Shown in pieces: positions 10,456 to 21,729 of a DNA stretch of 64,000 bases. Location of the stretch: positions 408,501 through 472,500 of the forward strand of contig CAJHNH020002524.1 in the NCBI GenBank assembly GCA_905116865.2. Direction: 5' to 3'. The stretch comes from Candidula unifasciata (Eukaryota > Mollusca > Gastropoda > Stylommatophora > Geomitridae). Position 1 is the stretch's first letter. The number at the start of each line of letters is the position of its first letter. The translations under genes and the position numbers were made by a program. The notes under the pieces are model-generated. The model did not search any database and was not told where the DNA came from. It saw only the letters and a program-made list of their open reading frames with translations.

Positions 10456-11570
10456 TATTGCAAGAACACAGACGAAAATACAAACGTATGTCGACAGTGG
10501 ACGAAACAGATGCTCATAACAGCATATATAACACAGGGAGTAATACCTAAAGTGAAGCAGAATAGACAAATTTACTACATTGAATATTTACACACACACA
10601 AAACATAAAGCGATAAGTTAGTTTAAAGTTAAAACAACGGATCAGAATTATGACACACGGGTATTAACCCATAATTAAATGCGATTTGTGTCAACATATT
10701 ATAATATTGCATTATAACAAGTAATCTACCAGACTGTAAAATTAAACTAACCGTCACAGTATAGTAACCCATACAATTTCCTATAAAAACGGAATCCGCC
10801 TGCTCGTAATTATAACTATTAAATCTAAACCTCAAAGATGCTTATCAGATGATTAACATTTGAAAAATGAATTAATCACTGCTGTCCCCTTTTTCGTATT
10901 TCACATCCCCGTACATGTTTTTAATTTTTAATTTTCTTTGGGGGATTACATATCTTTTACGATTGCCTTTTTAAAGCTCATTAATTTATTTGTTGATACC
11001 CATTTTTTTTTCCTTTGATCACATATATATGTGTTTTTTTCCTTTTTTAACAACGTTTGAACAGTATTTTGATTTAATTTGCACATAGAATAGTAGTTGA
11101 CATGTGATGCTGCGTATACAGCTAGGCTGTGATATCTTTGTCTTTTGTTTCGGGACATTACAGCAAATATTTTATTAACTACTATTGACAACCTGTTCAG
11201 ACGATGTTCCCTCCGCCCCACCCCCCGCCCCCTTTTCCAATGGGGTTCAGTAACGCCAGATTTCTTTTATTCTTTAATATTAACTGAACTTTAGTCGCAA
11301 CTGTATAAGACACCAATTGTGAAAAGAATTTTACCAGTTTAAATTTTAAAATAAATTAAAACAACAGCATCATCTTCAAATATAAATACACATGAATTCA
11401 TTACCTTGGGTGGCACGCATTTATTAAACACAACCAGTATTACGAAAAACACAGAACTGTAAACAGAAAGAGAGATGGAAGCCGGTAACCATATCGGATT
11501 TAAAAAAAAAAATACTATTATTAACCACACGGTTACGCTACCAAGAAAATACTACTGAAGTGCTCGCTAA
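10456..11570. other. no gene seen
   Basis: AT-rich sequence with a short C-rich run at about 11,217-11,233. No supported gene or transposon. Confidence 0.5.
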
Positions 11571-11721
11571 CACACGCACGCACACACACGCACGTGTCGC
11601 GCCACCGGTCGGGTAATGGACCGGCTTCTATTGTGTGTCTTAACCATGTTGGGAGATACATCGCTGGGCGAGACTGATTGGCCGACACAAATCGGAGGCG
11701 TTCTGTTGGATTTGGCGTCGG

Positions 11722-11772
11722 GGTGGGGGGGGGGGGGGGGTGGTGGGGGGGGGGTGGTGGGGAGGGGGGGGG
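11722..11772 (+). repeat. poly-G tract
   Basis: Some 50 bp of G with a few T/A interruptions, preceded by CA/CG repeats at 11,573-11,597. It has strong G-quadruplex potential on the plus strand. The proline- and glycine-rich frames are artefacts. Confidence 0.95.
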
Positions 11773-12004
11773 AACAAGGGACCCATCTTGTAAAAGACAA
11801 GAAATATATTGATATGAGAACGGGAGAGTCAAGACGGTAAAGTGTGTTTTCATGTAGAAATGCCAAAACAATATTGCTTCTTTTAGATGCTATTTTTCTT
11901 ACATACAATTTTCAGGGTAAATGGGTGAAGAATAGAGTTTCGTATAAACAGATGCCGCATATTAGAGTTTCAATGAGAATATCAGTAATGATGGTGATTC
12001 AGGT

Positions 12005-12250
12005 CGCTTTGTCGGCGTTTGTGGCTTAATTGTTGCGAATGCGCGTCTAATGATGGGGTGCCGGGTTCGATTCCAGCTGCGGGCGATTTTTCACCTTGCG
12101 TTGGTTTCGACAGTGGTACCAAGAGCAGACTGTTGAAGAAATGGCAAACAACTGGACATAAAATGTTCCCCAAAAAAACGCAAAAGCCAACAATGCTGGG
12201 GTTGCTTCTGCAACGTCCTATCAAGGATACGCAACAGACTTTAACTAAAG
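12005..12250 (+). mobile_element. SINE-D (tRNA-headed)
   Basis: The head shows a B-box (GGGTTCGATTCCAGC near 12,063) after a tRNA-like stretch beginning TTTGTGGCTTAATTG. The body contains AAATGGCAAACAACTGGAC and CTTCTGCAACGTCCTATCAA, both repeated in a second copy at 24,440-24,690. No coding content. Confidence 0.75.
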
Positions 12251-12284
12251 TCACCACGGCCAATAAATAAAGCTCCAGTGTTCA

Positions 12285-12900
12285 ATCAGGGGCAAATAGT
12301 AACAAAATATCGTATCACTGAGAGAGAGCAGTAAACTGTCGTTAAAGATACAAACATCCCAGGCAATCCTATCACCGATAAATTTTAGTAAAAATAGTAA
12401 AGCAGAGAAAAAACAATAAATTATCATTAAACAGAGAAGTGACAGAAATGCATTTCTGGACAGAAAACATAAAACAAAACTCGTTCGAAGAGACATGACA
12501 CTCAAATATTGTACCCCAGAGAAGTGTGAGTGTAAAATATTGTATCACCGTTAAAGGATAGGTAAAATATCCTAATACAGAGAAAAACGAAAAATAAAAT
12601 ATGGCATCTTTGTGAAGGGATTAGTAAAACATGGCAGCACAAGGATAAAACAAGTAGTAAAATATCGCATCACAGAGAAATTAGTAGGATAATACAGTAA
12701 AGAGTAGAAATTATTAGTAAAATATCGAAACTTTGAGAAATGACAAAAACATACAGTATCATAAAATATGGCGATAAATCTTTTGATACAGAGAAATGGG
12801 AGCCAAATATCTCACCACAGAGAAATGACAGAGATATAAAGCATCGCAGAAAAGGTAGGTATATAAGTTGTACTCCATAAAAGCATCACACAAGCGATAA
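12285..12900 (+). repeat. degenerate AT-rich tandem repeat
   Basis: Loose repetition of AAAATATCGTATCAC and CAGAGAAATGAC words at irregular 30-60 bp spacing. Probably an old minisatellite. A precise unit cannot be given by eye. Confidence 0.6.
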
Positions 12901-13245
12901 ACACTCTGTGACACAAAGTGTCACCATGCGGATGAGGATAAACCATGGAGAGGTCCCGGAAACCCAGTTCCAACGTCAGGCCAAATTTGAGGCCAGGCTA
13001 TATGTAGGGCCTCCGGCAAAAGCCAGGGTTGGGTTTCAAAATAATAAACAAACTGGAGACGACTGTTATTTTTTGTATATCACATGGAAAAGTTGACAGT
13101 AGCATATCCTTTAGAAAAGACAACAAAATATCGTAACACAAGACTGATTTGTAAAATATTCAGAAGTCATCTTGAGTTAGTAGGTTCTTCACAGAACGTC
13201 GCTCTCTTGAAGACAAGTCTTTAAGTCTCTATTTCTATAGCCATC
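12901..13245. other. no gene seen
   Basis: A 62-codon plus-strand frame at 12,908-13,096 has no motif. Nothing else recognised. Confidence 0.4.
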
Positions 13246-13249
13246 TCTA

Positions 13250-13565
13250 TCCCTATGTTACGTTATCACTATCGACGCCACTGCACCACTGGGTGGTGAC
13301 CTGGTACATGACAAGGCAAATGTGGTCAAGGCCCTTTGGGACCAAGCAAGGAATCAGTAGAGAAACACGATTATTAATGTCTGGTGAGAAGATGCACCTG
13401 GGTGTAACCAGAGGTTCTGTCCGGCTCACTACACTCAGAGGAAAGGGCAAGACAGACATATAACCAGATTGTGACCGGTACCATAAGTATTGGAACTCTG
13501 CGCTAGCTGATGAAGATGAGGACGGAGCACGCATGAGAATGCCCCGAGTGATGTGATGTTAATTG
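13250..13565 (+). mobile_element. L-RH LINE, 3' tail
   Basis: Plus-strand remnant of the L-RH family. TAPLGGDLVHDKANVV parallels DSAPLNGELMYDK at 25.1 kb. GTISIGTL-type sequence and a decayed LMKMRTEHA-ECPE-CDV tail follow. The 3' end is a short (TCAAC)n run. It lies tail-to-tail with the next feature. Confidence 0.7.
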
Positions 13566-13604
13566 TTGACTTAACTCAACTCAACCTTAACTATCGATGG
13601 GCAT

Positions 13605-14260
13605 TCTCATGTGTGCTTAGTCTTCCGAGAAAGCTGCAGCCACTCCGGGGTACTTTTACTACTTGTTCCTATGAGAGGTTTGTTATAATGTCTCCTATCT
13701 CGGCCTCGAAGGCCGCGTAGACTTGTTTCACCATGCTTTACTCCCGTGTCACGCAATTGTGGTAGTGTCAGATATTCGACATTATCCACTAGCTTACTTC
13801 GTACAGAGTTGATGATGTCTGCTCTGTCCATGCTTCTCCCCACAACGTTGGTAAATTGCTTGCCAATTGGTCTGCTCTCTCATTACCCTTTGCGACGGCA
13901 CGACCAGGTGTGAAGATCTAGGTAAGAGAGGTTAAGTGCTTTTTTCAAATGCTTTCTATCCATTCAGAGCGCAGATTCATTATGCTAATTGCTGAAGCTT
14001 ATTCAGTGAGTCTGATACGATTACCATATATGCGGCTGTTTGCTCTGCTGCCCATGCTAGTGCTCTAGCAGTAGCGGCTATCTCCATGATCATGTTTTAC
14101 GTGTAGTTGCCCAAAAAGCACAGCTGTCCTCTTTTATTGTTTTCCCCATCCTAGAGGCTGTGTATACCCTTGATCCGTGCCCCACTAGTGCATCTATGTA
14201 GATGGTGATGCAACTCCCGCTTTCAACTAACAGCTCAAGAATAATCATCTATCAACAAGC
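13605..14260 (-). mobile_element. L-RH LINE, RNase H domain and tail
   Basis: Read on the minus strand with frameshifts: ITIYIDALVGHGSRVY (first catalytic D kept, TDGS altered), MEIAATARALAWAAE (catalytic E), MVIVSDSLN (catalytic D), and PGRAVAKGNERADQLAS (the H-x-x-N-x-x-x-D region, with the His changed to Arg). GRSMDRADIINSVRSKL and a decayed SRKTKHT-ECP tail follow. This is the best view of the whole RNase H domain in this family. Several frameshifts make it a pseudogene. Confidence 0.8.
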
Positions 14261-14429
14261 GATCACTGATTAATTTCCCGTGTGACTCCTGTATTGATAT
14301 TTAGAAGCTTAGATGCTCATGGCTGCTAGTAAGTCAGGATTCTTCCTTTTTGTGCCACATCTTTTTATTTGTAGCGATGCTAACCTTAGCATTCCACACA
14401 TGACACAGACTGATGTTAAGAGGATCACT

Positions 14430-14532
14430 TGTCAGAGCCTAGGTTCCATAAAAACAAAGTTCATCGACCTATATTGTCCATCTTCCGAACATTTCTGACG
14501 CAGTAATCTTTAGTGATGTTAAACTGTAGACC

Positions 14533-14619
<87 letters not shown>

Positions 14620-14672
14620 TTGTCTGGCTCTGTCTCGGTGTGTGTGAATGTATGTGTGTGTGTGTGTGTGTG
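14430..14672 (+). repeat. duplicated segment, copy 1, with (CT)n and (TG)n
   Basis: About 105 bp of unique-type sequence (AGAGGATCACTTGTCAGAG ... CCATCTTCCGAACATTTCTG) leading into (TC)n at 14,535-14,617 and (TG)n at 14,638-14,672. It is homologous to the next feature. Confidence 0.85.
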
Positions 14673-14685
14673 ATGTATATGTGTC

Positions 14686-14800
14686 TGAGAGGATCACTGA
14701 CAGATGCCAGCTCCCAAAGAAACGGCCTCCATTTACCTAGATACTCCATCTTTCAAACATTTCTGACACATGTGATCTTCCACGATGCCAAACTATCCAG

Positions 14801-14888
<88 letters not shown>

Positions 14889-14900
14889 CTCCTCCTCCCT
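14686..14900 (+). repeat. duplicated segment, copy 2, with (CT)n
   Basis: Starts AGAGGATCACTGACAGATG and includes CCATCTTTCAAACATTTCTG, diverged from copy 1 but colinear. It ends in (CT)n at 14,805-14,885 and CTCCTCCTCC. An old tandem duplication of about 255 bp whose two (CT)n tracts expanded. Confidence 0.8.
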
Positions 14901-15755
14901 CTCCCCCTTTCGGGGATTTGTATGCTTGTGATGTATACATGTGTGCGTTTATGTACATATGTATGTGTGTACGTGTATATGACTTGTAAGAGTATTTGTA
15001 CAAACTGGGTTTCTACTTTAAAACCATCTCGTTTGAAATAGTCAACAGCCCTAATTGAAGAGGTAAGCCAGCCCCATACACGACAAACATAACAATATCA
15101 CACAAGTCGACTTTATTTACAAACAGACAGACATAATCTATTTAATCCGCTGCGCCTTAGTCAGCGCCAACACAAAATCTGTTTCTTTTCTTGAAACTAA
15201 AATCAAAGTAATGGCACCAGATCAAATACTTTACCTAAAAGATCTTCAAGCTGAAGACACTAAAAATTTAAGAAACTAAATACTCTGGCTTCCTAATTAG
15301 GAACAATAAGGACTGTTTAAGAAAAGCCAGCAGGAGACTAGGATTAGCCAGAGAAGGCTTAAACAGCGGGAAGTAAACAAACTGAAGTAAACTAATTAAA
15401 GTCAACATTTTATGGTCATGCATCTTTTGTGGGGTAAGATGCGGACTCTATTCACTGACAATGCTGGAATCGTTGATGAAAAACAGATCCGGGGTACGCA
15501 ATTCTACCCACCTAAAGGTCCTTAGTTCCAGTCGACACCCAAATGGATTGTTTTCTGTAATTGCAGCAAAAACAAACAAGAAAAATCATTCAAAAAAAAA
15601 TGTATGGTATGATCATAAGCAAGTTAACAATGTAGGTAATGGCTGTACAAATAACATAGAATTGCTGCAGACACACCGTTCATACATTCATGCCTTTTAA
15701 CTGGTTTCAAAATATGATAAAGGAGATCAAAGCTGGATACTTAGTAAAGGGATAG
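14901..15755. other. no gene seen
   Basis: AT-rich sequence after a short GT-rich run at about 14,940-14,980. A 79-codon frame at 15,461-15,700 lacks motifs. Confidence 0.45.
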
Positions 15756-15758
15756 CAT

Positions 15759-15996
15759 CAGCGACCGTGATGTAGTAGCTAGAAGCTCGCCTGTCGATCA
15801 GAAGGACGATGGTTCAGGTACTGGCCGAGCAGGATAATTTTTTTTTTCAAACATGACCTTGGCTGCCAGGTGGACATAAACTTAGATGAGTACCAGGTGA
15901 GTTCATGTGAGGTAAAGGCGGCCGGAGTGATGTTGACCACATAACCTACTGATTTCAATTGATCTATACAATATTGGTCTAGCCCTGTATGACCAA
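15759..15996 (+). mobile_element. SINE-A copy, diverged
   Basis: Head GCGACCGTGATGTAGTAGC, then a B-box-like GATGGTTCAGGTACTGG, then body words CATGACCTTGGCTGCCAGG, GAGTACCAGG and GTAAAGGCGGCCGGAGTGA. The end is ATTGATCTATACAATATTGG. Substitutions in the A and B boxes suggest it is silent. Confidence 0.8.
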
Positions 15997-17209
15997 AATT
16001 CCAAAAAAACATGAACAATGATCTTTTAGTTAACGTACATTACACCAAACAACGCTTCGTACCAGATAGGAAAGCAATGGGTTCAATCATTACACAAAGC
16101 AACGCTTCTTACCATCAGCTGTATCATTTTCCTACGATATACCAACGTGAAAGGCAACGAGAGGGCGGATGCCCTTTAAAGCAGAGCAATCCAAAAAAGT
16201 TTGTATTCGGTAAAAAGAATGGTCACATGTGTAACTAACTGTACAAGACCGACGTGTGCTCTGCAATCCTCAAACATGATACTAGTTTCTTGTACACTTG
16301 GATGTCTTGGTACAGTGTTTTATATATATACTAGCTGTACCCGGCCACGCGTTGCTGTGGCATAGTTTGGCTAAATGGAAATGAAAGAAAATAGAAATCG
16401 CACGTGTCAGCAATACAAACGGGTCATCATTGTCTGCTCAGATATAGAGATAGTCACACCATTTTTGATCCCCCCCCCCCCCCCCTACCACCACCACAAA
16501 CTAAATCCACCTACTACTCTCTCCCTCATTAAAGGTTTTTAGAAAAGAAAGACAATGGAAATCGCACGTGTCTAATATAGTTAATGTCGCAATCATTCTC
16601 TGCACAGATATAGAGATAGTCTGGTTTTCCAACTTTAGAACACGCACCCTATAATTGTGTCTTTATATTAGTGGTCGTTTAAATGGCGTTATTAGCACAG
16701 TAACAAAAATGGTTATTTGGTTATAACATGCTTAAGCTGTTTGTATTTTTATAGGGGACGGAAGTAAAGCTACAACTGTACTTGTGAATAACAAAGTAAG
16801 TCGTAAAAAATAGAAAAGCGGAGGTAGAGTTAGTAAAATATAAACAAATTAGGTAATAATAACTTGTAAATCACGTGTAAAGCTCTTTAAGTTCTCCTAA
16901 GTTTAAGTCATTACTCTTCCCCTCCCCTCTTCCACCGACTACTGTTCTCTTCCTCTTCGAAGGATTCGAAAATCACTACCTGATGATATTTTGTTGTTGC
17001 TGTAACTGACATTGACATCCCTGTCCATCTGGACTAAAATGGGGAGCAGGAATTGTAATAGGTGATGAATGGGGCTAGTGTAATATTTACCACATCATCC
17101 TTCAAGTACCAGTACAACTACTACCACGACCACCACCACAGTAGCTAAAATAATGTCACTGCTATCTGGGTTACCATCGGAGTAGACAGAGAGTCGTGAG
17201 CCAGAAGAT

Positions 17210-17340
17210 TTGGTTCCGCATGGCTAGTGCTGTCGCTACAGACTGGTCAGGTTAGGATGTATAATTTCACTTCCCGACAGAAGAACGCAATAACCTTACC
17301 GGCGGTCTTCACATGAGAGCACTATGGTGTAACAGCCCAA
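17210..17340 (-). mobile_element. SINE-C fragment (body)
   Basis: Shares the CATGGCTAGTGCTGTCGCTA word (plus-strand reading) and the overall order with the copies at 17.75, 44.69 and 45.05 kb. The tRNA-like part has decayed. Confidence 0.55.
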
Positions 17341-17749
17341 CCACAACTATTACTGCTGCTGCTACTTTAAGTGGGTAAAGCAGTTACTGTGACTTAAACC
17401 TCTCTCAGTTAATGGTTTGCCCCCCCCCCCCCCTTCCCCCTAAATTCACCGACAACTCTTCCCCTCATTGAAGTAGTTGGGAGGGAAAAAACACACTTGA
17501 AAAGCAAATGAACACAGGAAAAAAACACCATAATTAGGAAATGAACGCCATGGTAAATAGCACAGCTTAAAATTCCAACGCAGATGAAATAACTAAATCT
17601 AAATGAAGATAAATGGTAATCTATGAAATTTCAGCGTAACCATGCAATCGGAAAGTTTAAAAATGCAATCATAAGTATGCGAAATGGCCAAATTTAATTA
17701 TCAAATGGTTTACCCATTTACTTGTCTTTTTTTTTTTTTTTTAAAGTAT

Positions 17750-17912
17750 TAAGGCAACATGGCTAGTGCTGTCACCACGACAGAGCAGATGAGGATATTA
17801 TTTTAGTCCAGGGTAAAAAAAAAATACCTACTGCGGATTTGAACCCTGGTCTCCCGCACAGGAACCCAGTGTACTAACCATTCGACCAAGCAGCCACTTA
17901 ATCGGATCAACG
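17750..17912 (-). mobile_element. SINE-C, well-kept tRNA-like head
   Basis: On the minus strand, GCTGCTTGGTCGAATGGTTA gives an A-box and CCAGGGTTCAAATCCGC a full B-box (GGTTCAAATCC). A short body ends in AGCACTAGCCATG. It is nested in the 2.2-kb element, so it inserted later. Confidence 0.8.
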
Positions 17913-18548
17913 AAAAGAGAACTTAACTTTTAGAGATGTATGTCCCTACTACTGTGTCAGATCATAACACAACTCAAAACCGCAGGCAATTGTTTTCTCG
18001 TAGACAGATACTCCAGATATATTAATGAAACGGCACAGCAATAGAAATCGCACGTGTCTAACGTGGTTAATGAAGTTAATGTCGCAGTCAATTTCTGCGC
18101 CGACGTCGAAATAGTCCTTGATGCCCCCCCCCCCCCCTCCCCAATCGAAGGTTGTTTGAAAAAAAAACAGAAAAAAAGAAATCGTGTTTAATATGGTTAT
18201 TGTGGCAAATATAGAGATAGGCTTGTTTGCTGTACAACGACCTACTCTATGTATTAGAAAAGGCGTTGGCTGCACGTAACTTGCGTTCTGACTACGGCGC
18301 ATGCGCAATTACTAACGTGGCTATAATTAGAAATCACTAAAATTATAAATATTAGTTTCGAATATTATGGCTTAAAATGTGGTCACCTATCTCTAACAGT
18401 GACAAGTTGAATTTCAAACCATGATGGTTCAACATCCGGTATCAAAACAAACATGTCCTGAAAATTTCAGCTAAATCGGTTCAGTAGTTTCCGAGGCTAT
18501 AAGGGGCAAACAAACACACAAACATTGATTTATATATATATATATATA

Positions 18549-18944
18549 AATTCATCTCCACAAGAAAATTATATAAGAGCTCACAACTGTTACATCGACC
18601 ACTGTAGAACAGGTGTCGTCAGTGTCCACTCACTAAGAATCAAACAAGATGGGAGTAATTCGTGGGACTGCATTTCGTGCAATGAAGATGATCTCAAACC
18701 AGCAATAAACAATTCTAAGAAACAGAAAATCAGAAAGGCGTAAATTCATCGAACAGATTAGGGCCCTTTTTTTAAGTGGTCATAACCCACCCCTGAACAC
18801 GGGCAGTGCTGAAAACATACACTCTGCAGAGACCGTGGCACTTCGATCATGAAAAGTCTATGATGCTAACCGGACTTCATGACCTGGAAAAAGAATCCTG
18901 GCACAGCACGTCCGTACAGTCTTTGAGGCCAAGGGAAAGTTTAA
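18549..18944. other. no gene seen
   Basis: Two 72-73 codon plus-strand frames (18,525-18,743 and 18,806-19,027) without motifs. The second runs into a SINE. Confidence 0.45.
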
Positions 18945-19128
18945 AAAACAAAAAGTTAACGACCCATTTTTACCCCCTCAGGCGCATTGGGCACACAGGG
19001 ATAGCCCATTTTTGTATAAACGAATAGGAAGTCGATAGGTGAAGTTATGAACATCGCGCAGGTCGTCTTTACTTCCCAGGTCGTGCACCTAGTACCCATT
19101 TAAGGCTGACCTAGAAGCTACGGTTTTT
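18945..19128 (-). mobile_element. SINE-A, head-truncated
   Basis: Minus-strand body and 3' end only. Recognisable plus-strand words are CCCCCTCAGGCGCATTGGGC, TTACTTCCCAGG and TACCCATTTAAGGCTG. The tRNA-like head is missing. Confidence 0.75.
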
Positions 19129-19845
19129 TTGAAGAAAAAAAAGTTCCACTGAAGCTAAGATAGGTTTATACTATAGCCAGCTCAGTAATAAGGAAGTCAG
19201 TAGAGGTATCACTGTAAAATTGCTGCATCAAAAGACTGAGTTTGCGTGTAAATGCCCACTGTGTAGCGATGTCAATCATTATAATATAATAGCACAGCAT
19301 AACGAAAATGAAATGACAGAACATACTTCAATATAACTTGTTACAATGCCCAAAACATCGCATCTGCTTCTTTCACTTTCCCTACTCATTAATATAGCAT
19401 GACCTCTATTAATATTATTCACTGATATATAGCGGTTTTCTGATGTTTATATGCTTATGTAAGCAAGCTTTATACAAATTCAACCTGACTCTTCTACAAT
19501 GGATCTCTCTCTCTCTCTGATGGCTGCAGTGACGTCATTCAGAGTCATCGATTTATTTGCGTAAGTTGTGATTTCGCCAGCTTGCTTTGATTAAAGGTCA
19601 TCTTTCGCCCGTGCTATCTATTCCTTTTCTTCTATCATGCTTCTTTGTTTGGTATTTTTTCTTTCTTTTGTCATTCTGTATTCAGCATGTGTTTTTATCA
19701 CTGATTTTTTTTTTAAACCATCGGAACTTCATTCCTACAGCCCATTCTTAATGTAGTTTGTTTTAAATTGCATTCACTGTCAATTTTTTTCCCCTTCAAA
19801 TTTCTTCTTCTTCATCTTCTTTCGTTCGCTTGAAATAAATTATCT
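19129..19845. other. no gene seen
   Basis: T-rich sequence with a short (CT)n at 19,504-19,518. Nothing supported. Confidence 0.45.
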
Positions 19846-19849
19846 ATAT

Positions 19850-20125
19850 CTGCAATGTTGACTCTAGTATGAACTTCACTGTCTTTTCAGCGACCCGTAG
19901 TTTGACTTGCATCGATGTTTCTCTTGGCCAAAAGTTTTGTTTTGATGTGTTGTATTTGGGACAGTCTTAGAGGACATGATCTGTTGTCTCAGGTGCCAAT
20001 CCACATGTGCACAATGGCTGATTCGCTGATTTTAAATGTTGTTTTCATGTGGCCGCGAAGTCGATTGTGTCCTGTTCTAGGGCGTAGGATAATAATTTGT
20101 TCTGATTTGTCCATAAAGTGATAAT
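19850..20125 (-). mobile_element. LINE tail with Cys/His motif after RNase H
   Basis: The minus strand reads RTGHNRLRGHMKTTFKIS, then after a frameshift LCTCGLAPETTDHVL, a stop, and DCPKYNTSKQNFWPRET. The pattern RTGHNRL-H ... C-x-C-x-(8)-H-x-x-x-x-C is the usual segment after RNase H in Jockey/I-type LINEs. This lineage differs from L-RH, which ends in CPECC. Dead fragment. Confidence 0.75.
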
Positions 20126-20415
20126 CGTCTCGTGCCGGTTTCCAAATTTCTCTCTCAGCACTTTTTAGTCTCTCAAGTAATTGTAGCGTATTAATTGTTT
20201 AATTGCTTTTCTTCTTTCGTGTCATTTGTTTTGCCTACTCAATTTTTCGTTTGTTTTGTTGATCTTTTTCTTCGTTATCATTGCTTTTGCATTGTTTTAT
20301 TTATTTATTTTTCGTATTTATTCTTTCATTACGCGCATTGTATTGAATTGTGTTTTTAAATCATTTCTTTCCTGCATTCTAATCCATCACGCTATGCATA
20401 ATTATTTCTTTACTA
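20126..20415. other. no gene seen
   Basis: Very T-rich (poly-pyrimidine) stretch. The 68-codon frame at 20,226-20,432 is hydrophobic only because of base composition. Confidence 0.5.
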
Positions 20416-20420
20416 ATTCG

Positions 20421-20725
20421 GGACCGCGTTAGCGCAGTCGATAGGAGATTCACTTTCAAATCCAGCGGCGACTCGCTGCAGCCTACGGATGGTGTCTGAA
20501 ACCGGGCGGTTTCCCGGGTTAACCCATCTCTAGGTAATTGGTACCGGAGTTAACACTCTAAGGTAAATGGAGGAGTGTCGCTGTAGCTACGGAGTTTCGT
20601 GTGGACGGCGACCCAGGCGGACAGTTTCTTGTCAGACGTCCGCATTGGTGGCAGAACACTTATGGTTTATAACCGTATGCATTTACATTGGTTCATATTT
20701 GCCGAGTTTACCTTTACCTTTATTT
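20421..20725 (+). mobile_element. SINE-B (tRNA-headed)
   Basis: Head GGACCGCGTTAGCGCAGTCG carries an A-box (TAGCGCAGTCG). The body includes AAATGGAGGAGTGTCGCTGT, GACAGTTTCTTGTCAGACG and CAGAACACTTATGGTTTATA. It ends in a TTTACC-type tail (TTTACCTTTACCTTT). A minus-strand copy sits at 24,241-24,440. Confidence 0.82.
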
Positions 20726-21105
20726 CTTTACTAATTGTAAAACTTACACTATTACTGTTGACACATCTAACGGCGGCTGTGTTATGCACATGATGCGTGT
20801 GCGAACTTTTGCATTTTACCACGACCGCTGTCTGACGTTTGGGTCAATGATTGTAATTTTGTGTGGGTTTTCACTGGCACGGGGAGGGAGCAACTACGCG
20901 TTGACCAGTGTGCGATGAAGTTTGCGACACCGATTGTCTTAATGAATCATCCGAACATTTAATCTACATTAAATCTGCATGGCTTTCTCTTCTTCTTTTT
21001 CTTCACTACTGCTGTTACCACTCTGGGTGTTGAGCAAGATATAAAGTTCTGTTTCTTGATATGCAGACCTTGACCATAAACACAGCTTGCTGTTGTGAAG
21101 TTTCT
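20726..21105. other. no gene seen
   Basis: Unique-looking sequence. A 76-codon frame at 20,688-20,918 starts inside the SINE and is not supported. Confidence 0.45.
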
Positions 21106-21109
21106 CTCA

Positions 21110-21245
21110 TGTTACCTTTCCATCTTGAACTCCGTTGAGTTGATTTAATAACCGACATCACAACACTCGGGGCACTCCCACAAGCGCTTCGTCCCCATCC
21201 TCAGCAGCCAGTGCAGAGTTCCAATACCAATGGTGCCAGGAGCAT
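21110..21245 (-). mobile_element. L-RH LINE, 3' tail with intact CPECC motif
   Basis: The minus strand reads TIGIGTLHWLLRMGTKRLWE then CPECCDV and a short AT/CAAC-rich end. This is the least damaged copy of the C-terminal motif of the L-RH family. The high-coordinate side is interrupted by the MITE at 21,251-21,395. Confidence 0.75.
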
Positions 21246-21250
21246 TCTGA

Positions 21251-21395
21251 ATAACTCTTTGAGTTCAAGAGGGCTTATTATCACAGGCCCAAAGGATAGT
21301 CAAAAGATACTTAAATCGGCAGATCATGCGTTCATTGGGCTTCTAGGCAGTAACCTATGAACGTATGATGCGTCCCTTGGGACTCAAAGAGTTAA
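21251..21395 (-). mobile_element. TTAA-flanked MITE (piggyBac-like), copy 1
   Basis: 145 bp with inverted termini (TTAACTCTTTGAGTCCCAAG on the minus strand; ATAACTCTTTGAGTTC on the other side, where TTAA has decayed to ATAA). It is colinear with, and the same length as, the copy at 29,564-29,708. TTAA target duplication is the hallmark of piggyBac transposons. No coding capacity, so it would need transposase in trans. Confidence 0.8.
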
Positions 21396-21728
21396 ATGTC
21401 CGTCTTGCCACTGTTCTAAGCCTCGAGCATCTGCCAGAACCAGTCGCCACTTCCCGCTGCATCAATCTGCGCAGACTGTGGTTATTCATCTGCTCCTCCG
21501 AACTGTATACGCTTTCCCACAAGGCACTAATCATGCATCAGCATTCCACCAAGTTGTGCAGAGCCATCCGGTCTGTCCGCCTGTTCATTTCCCAACAGGC
21601 CAATTTGTCGCCGCGGGAAAAAAATTTCCAGACAATACGCCTCACCAGGGTCCTCTGCAGCGTAGCATGCCACTTTGCACGAAGCATGCCTGTTCTGACC
21701 TTCCTCAGCATGCTTTTTGAGTCAGTTA
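21396..21728. other. unassigned sequence with antiparallel open frames
   Basis: A 126-codon plus-strand frame (21,365-21,745) starts inside the MITE. A 64-codon minus-strand frame (21,538-21,732) faces it. Neither shows a recognised motif. The minus one (TGMLRAKWHATLQRTLVRR) might be old LINE coding sequence. Confidence 0.3.
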
Positions 21729-21729
21729 A

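Larger units (their letters stand above)
16332..18532 (+). mobile_element. 2.2-kb dispersed element (CTAGCTGTACCCGGCC type)
   Basis: The left end CTAGCTGTACCCGGCCACGC and right end CTAAATCGGTTCAGTAGTTT plus CAAACAAACACACAAAC are the terminal style of a repeat class widespread in arthropods and molluscs. I cannot name its clade safely. Both ends adjoin (TA)n (16,322-16,330 and 18,533-18,548), compatible with insertion into a TA microsatellite. No intact coding frame remains. Inside are repeated modules beginning GAAATCGCACGTGTC (about 16,395, 16,558 and 18,047), each ending near AGATATAGAGATAGTC, and three poly-C tracts. SINE-C copies are nested in it. Confidence 0.6.

Noticed and set aside
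20421..20500. Functional tRNA gene
   Set aside because: Good A-box but no paired acceptor stem and a degenerate B-box. The sequence continues into a dispersed SINE body found again at 24.24 kb.
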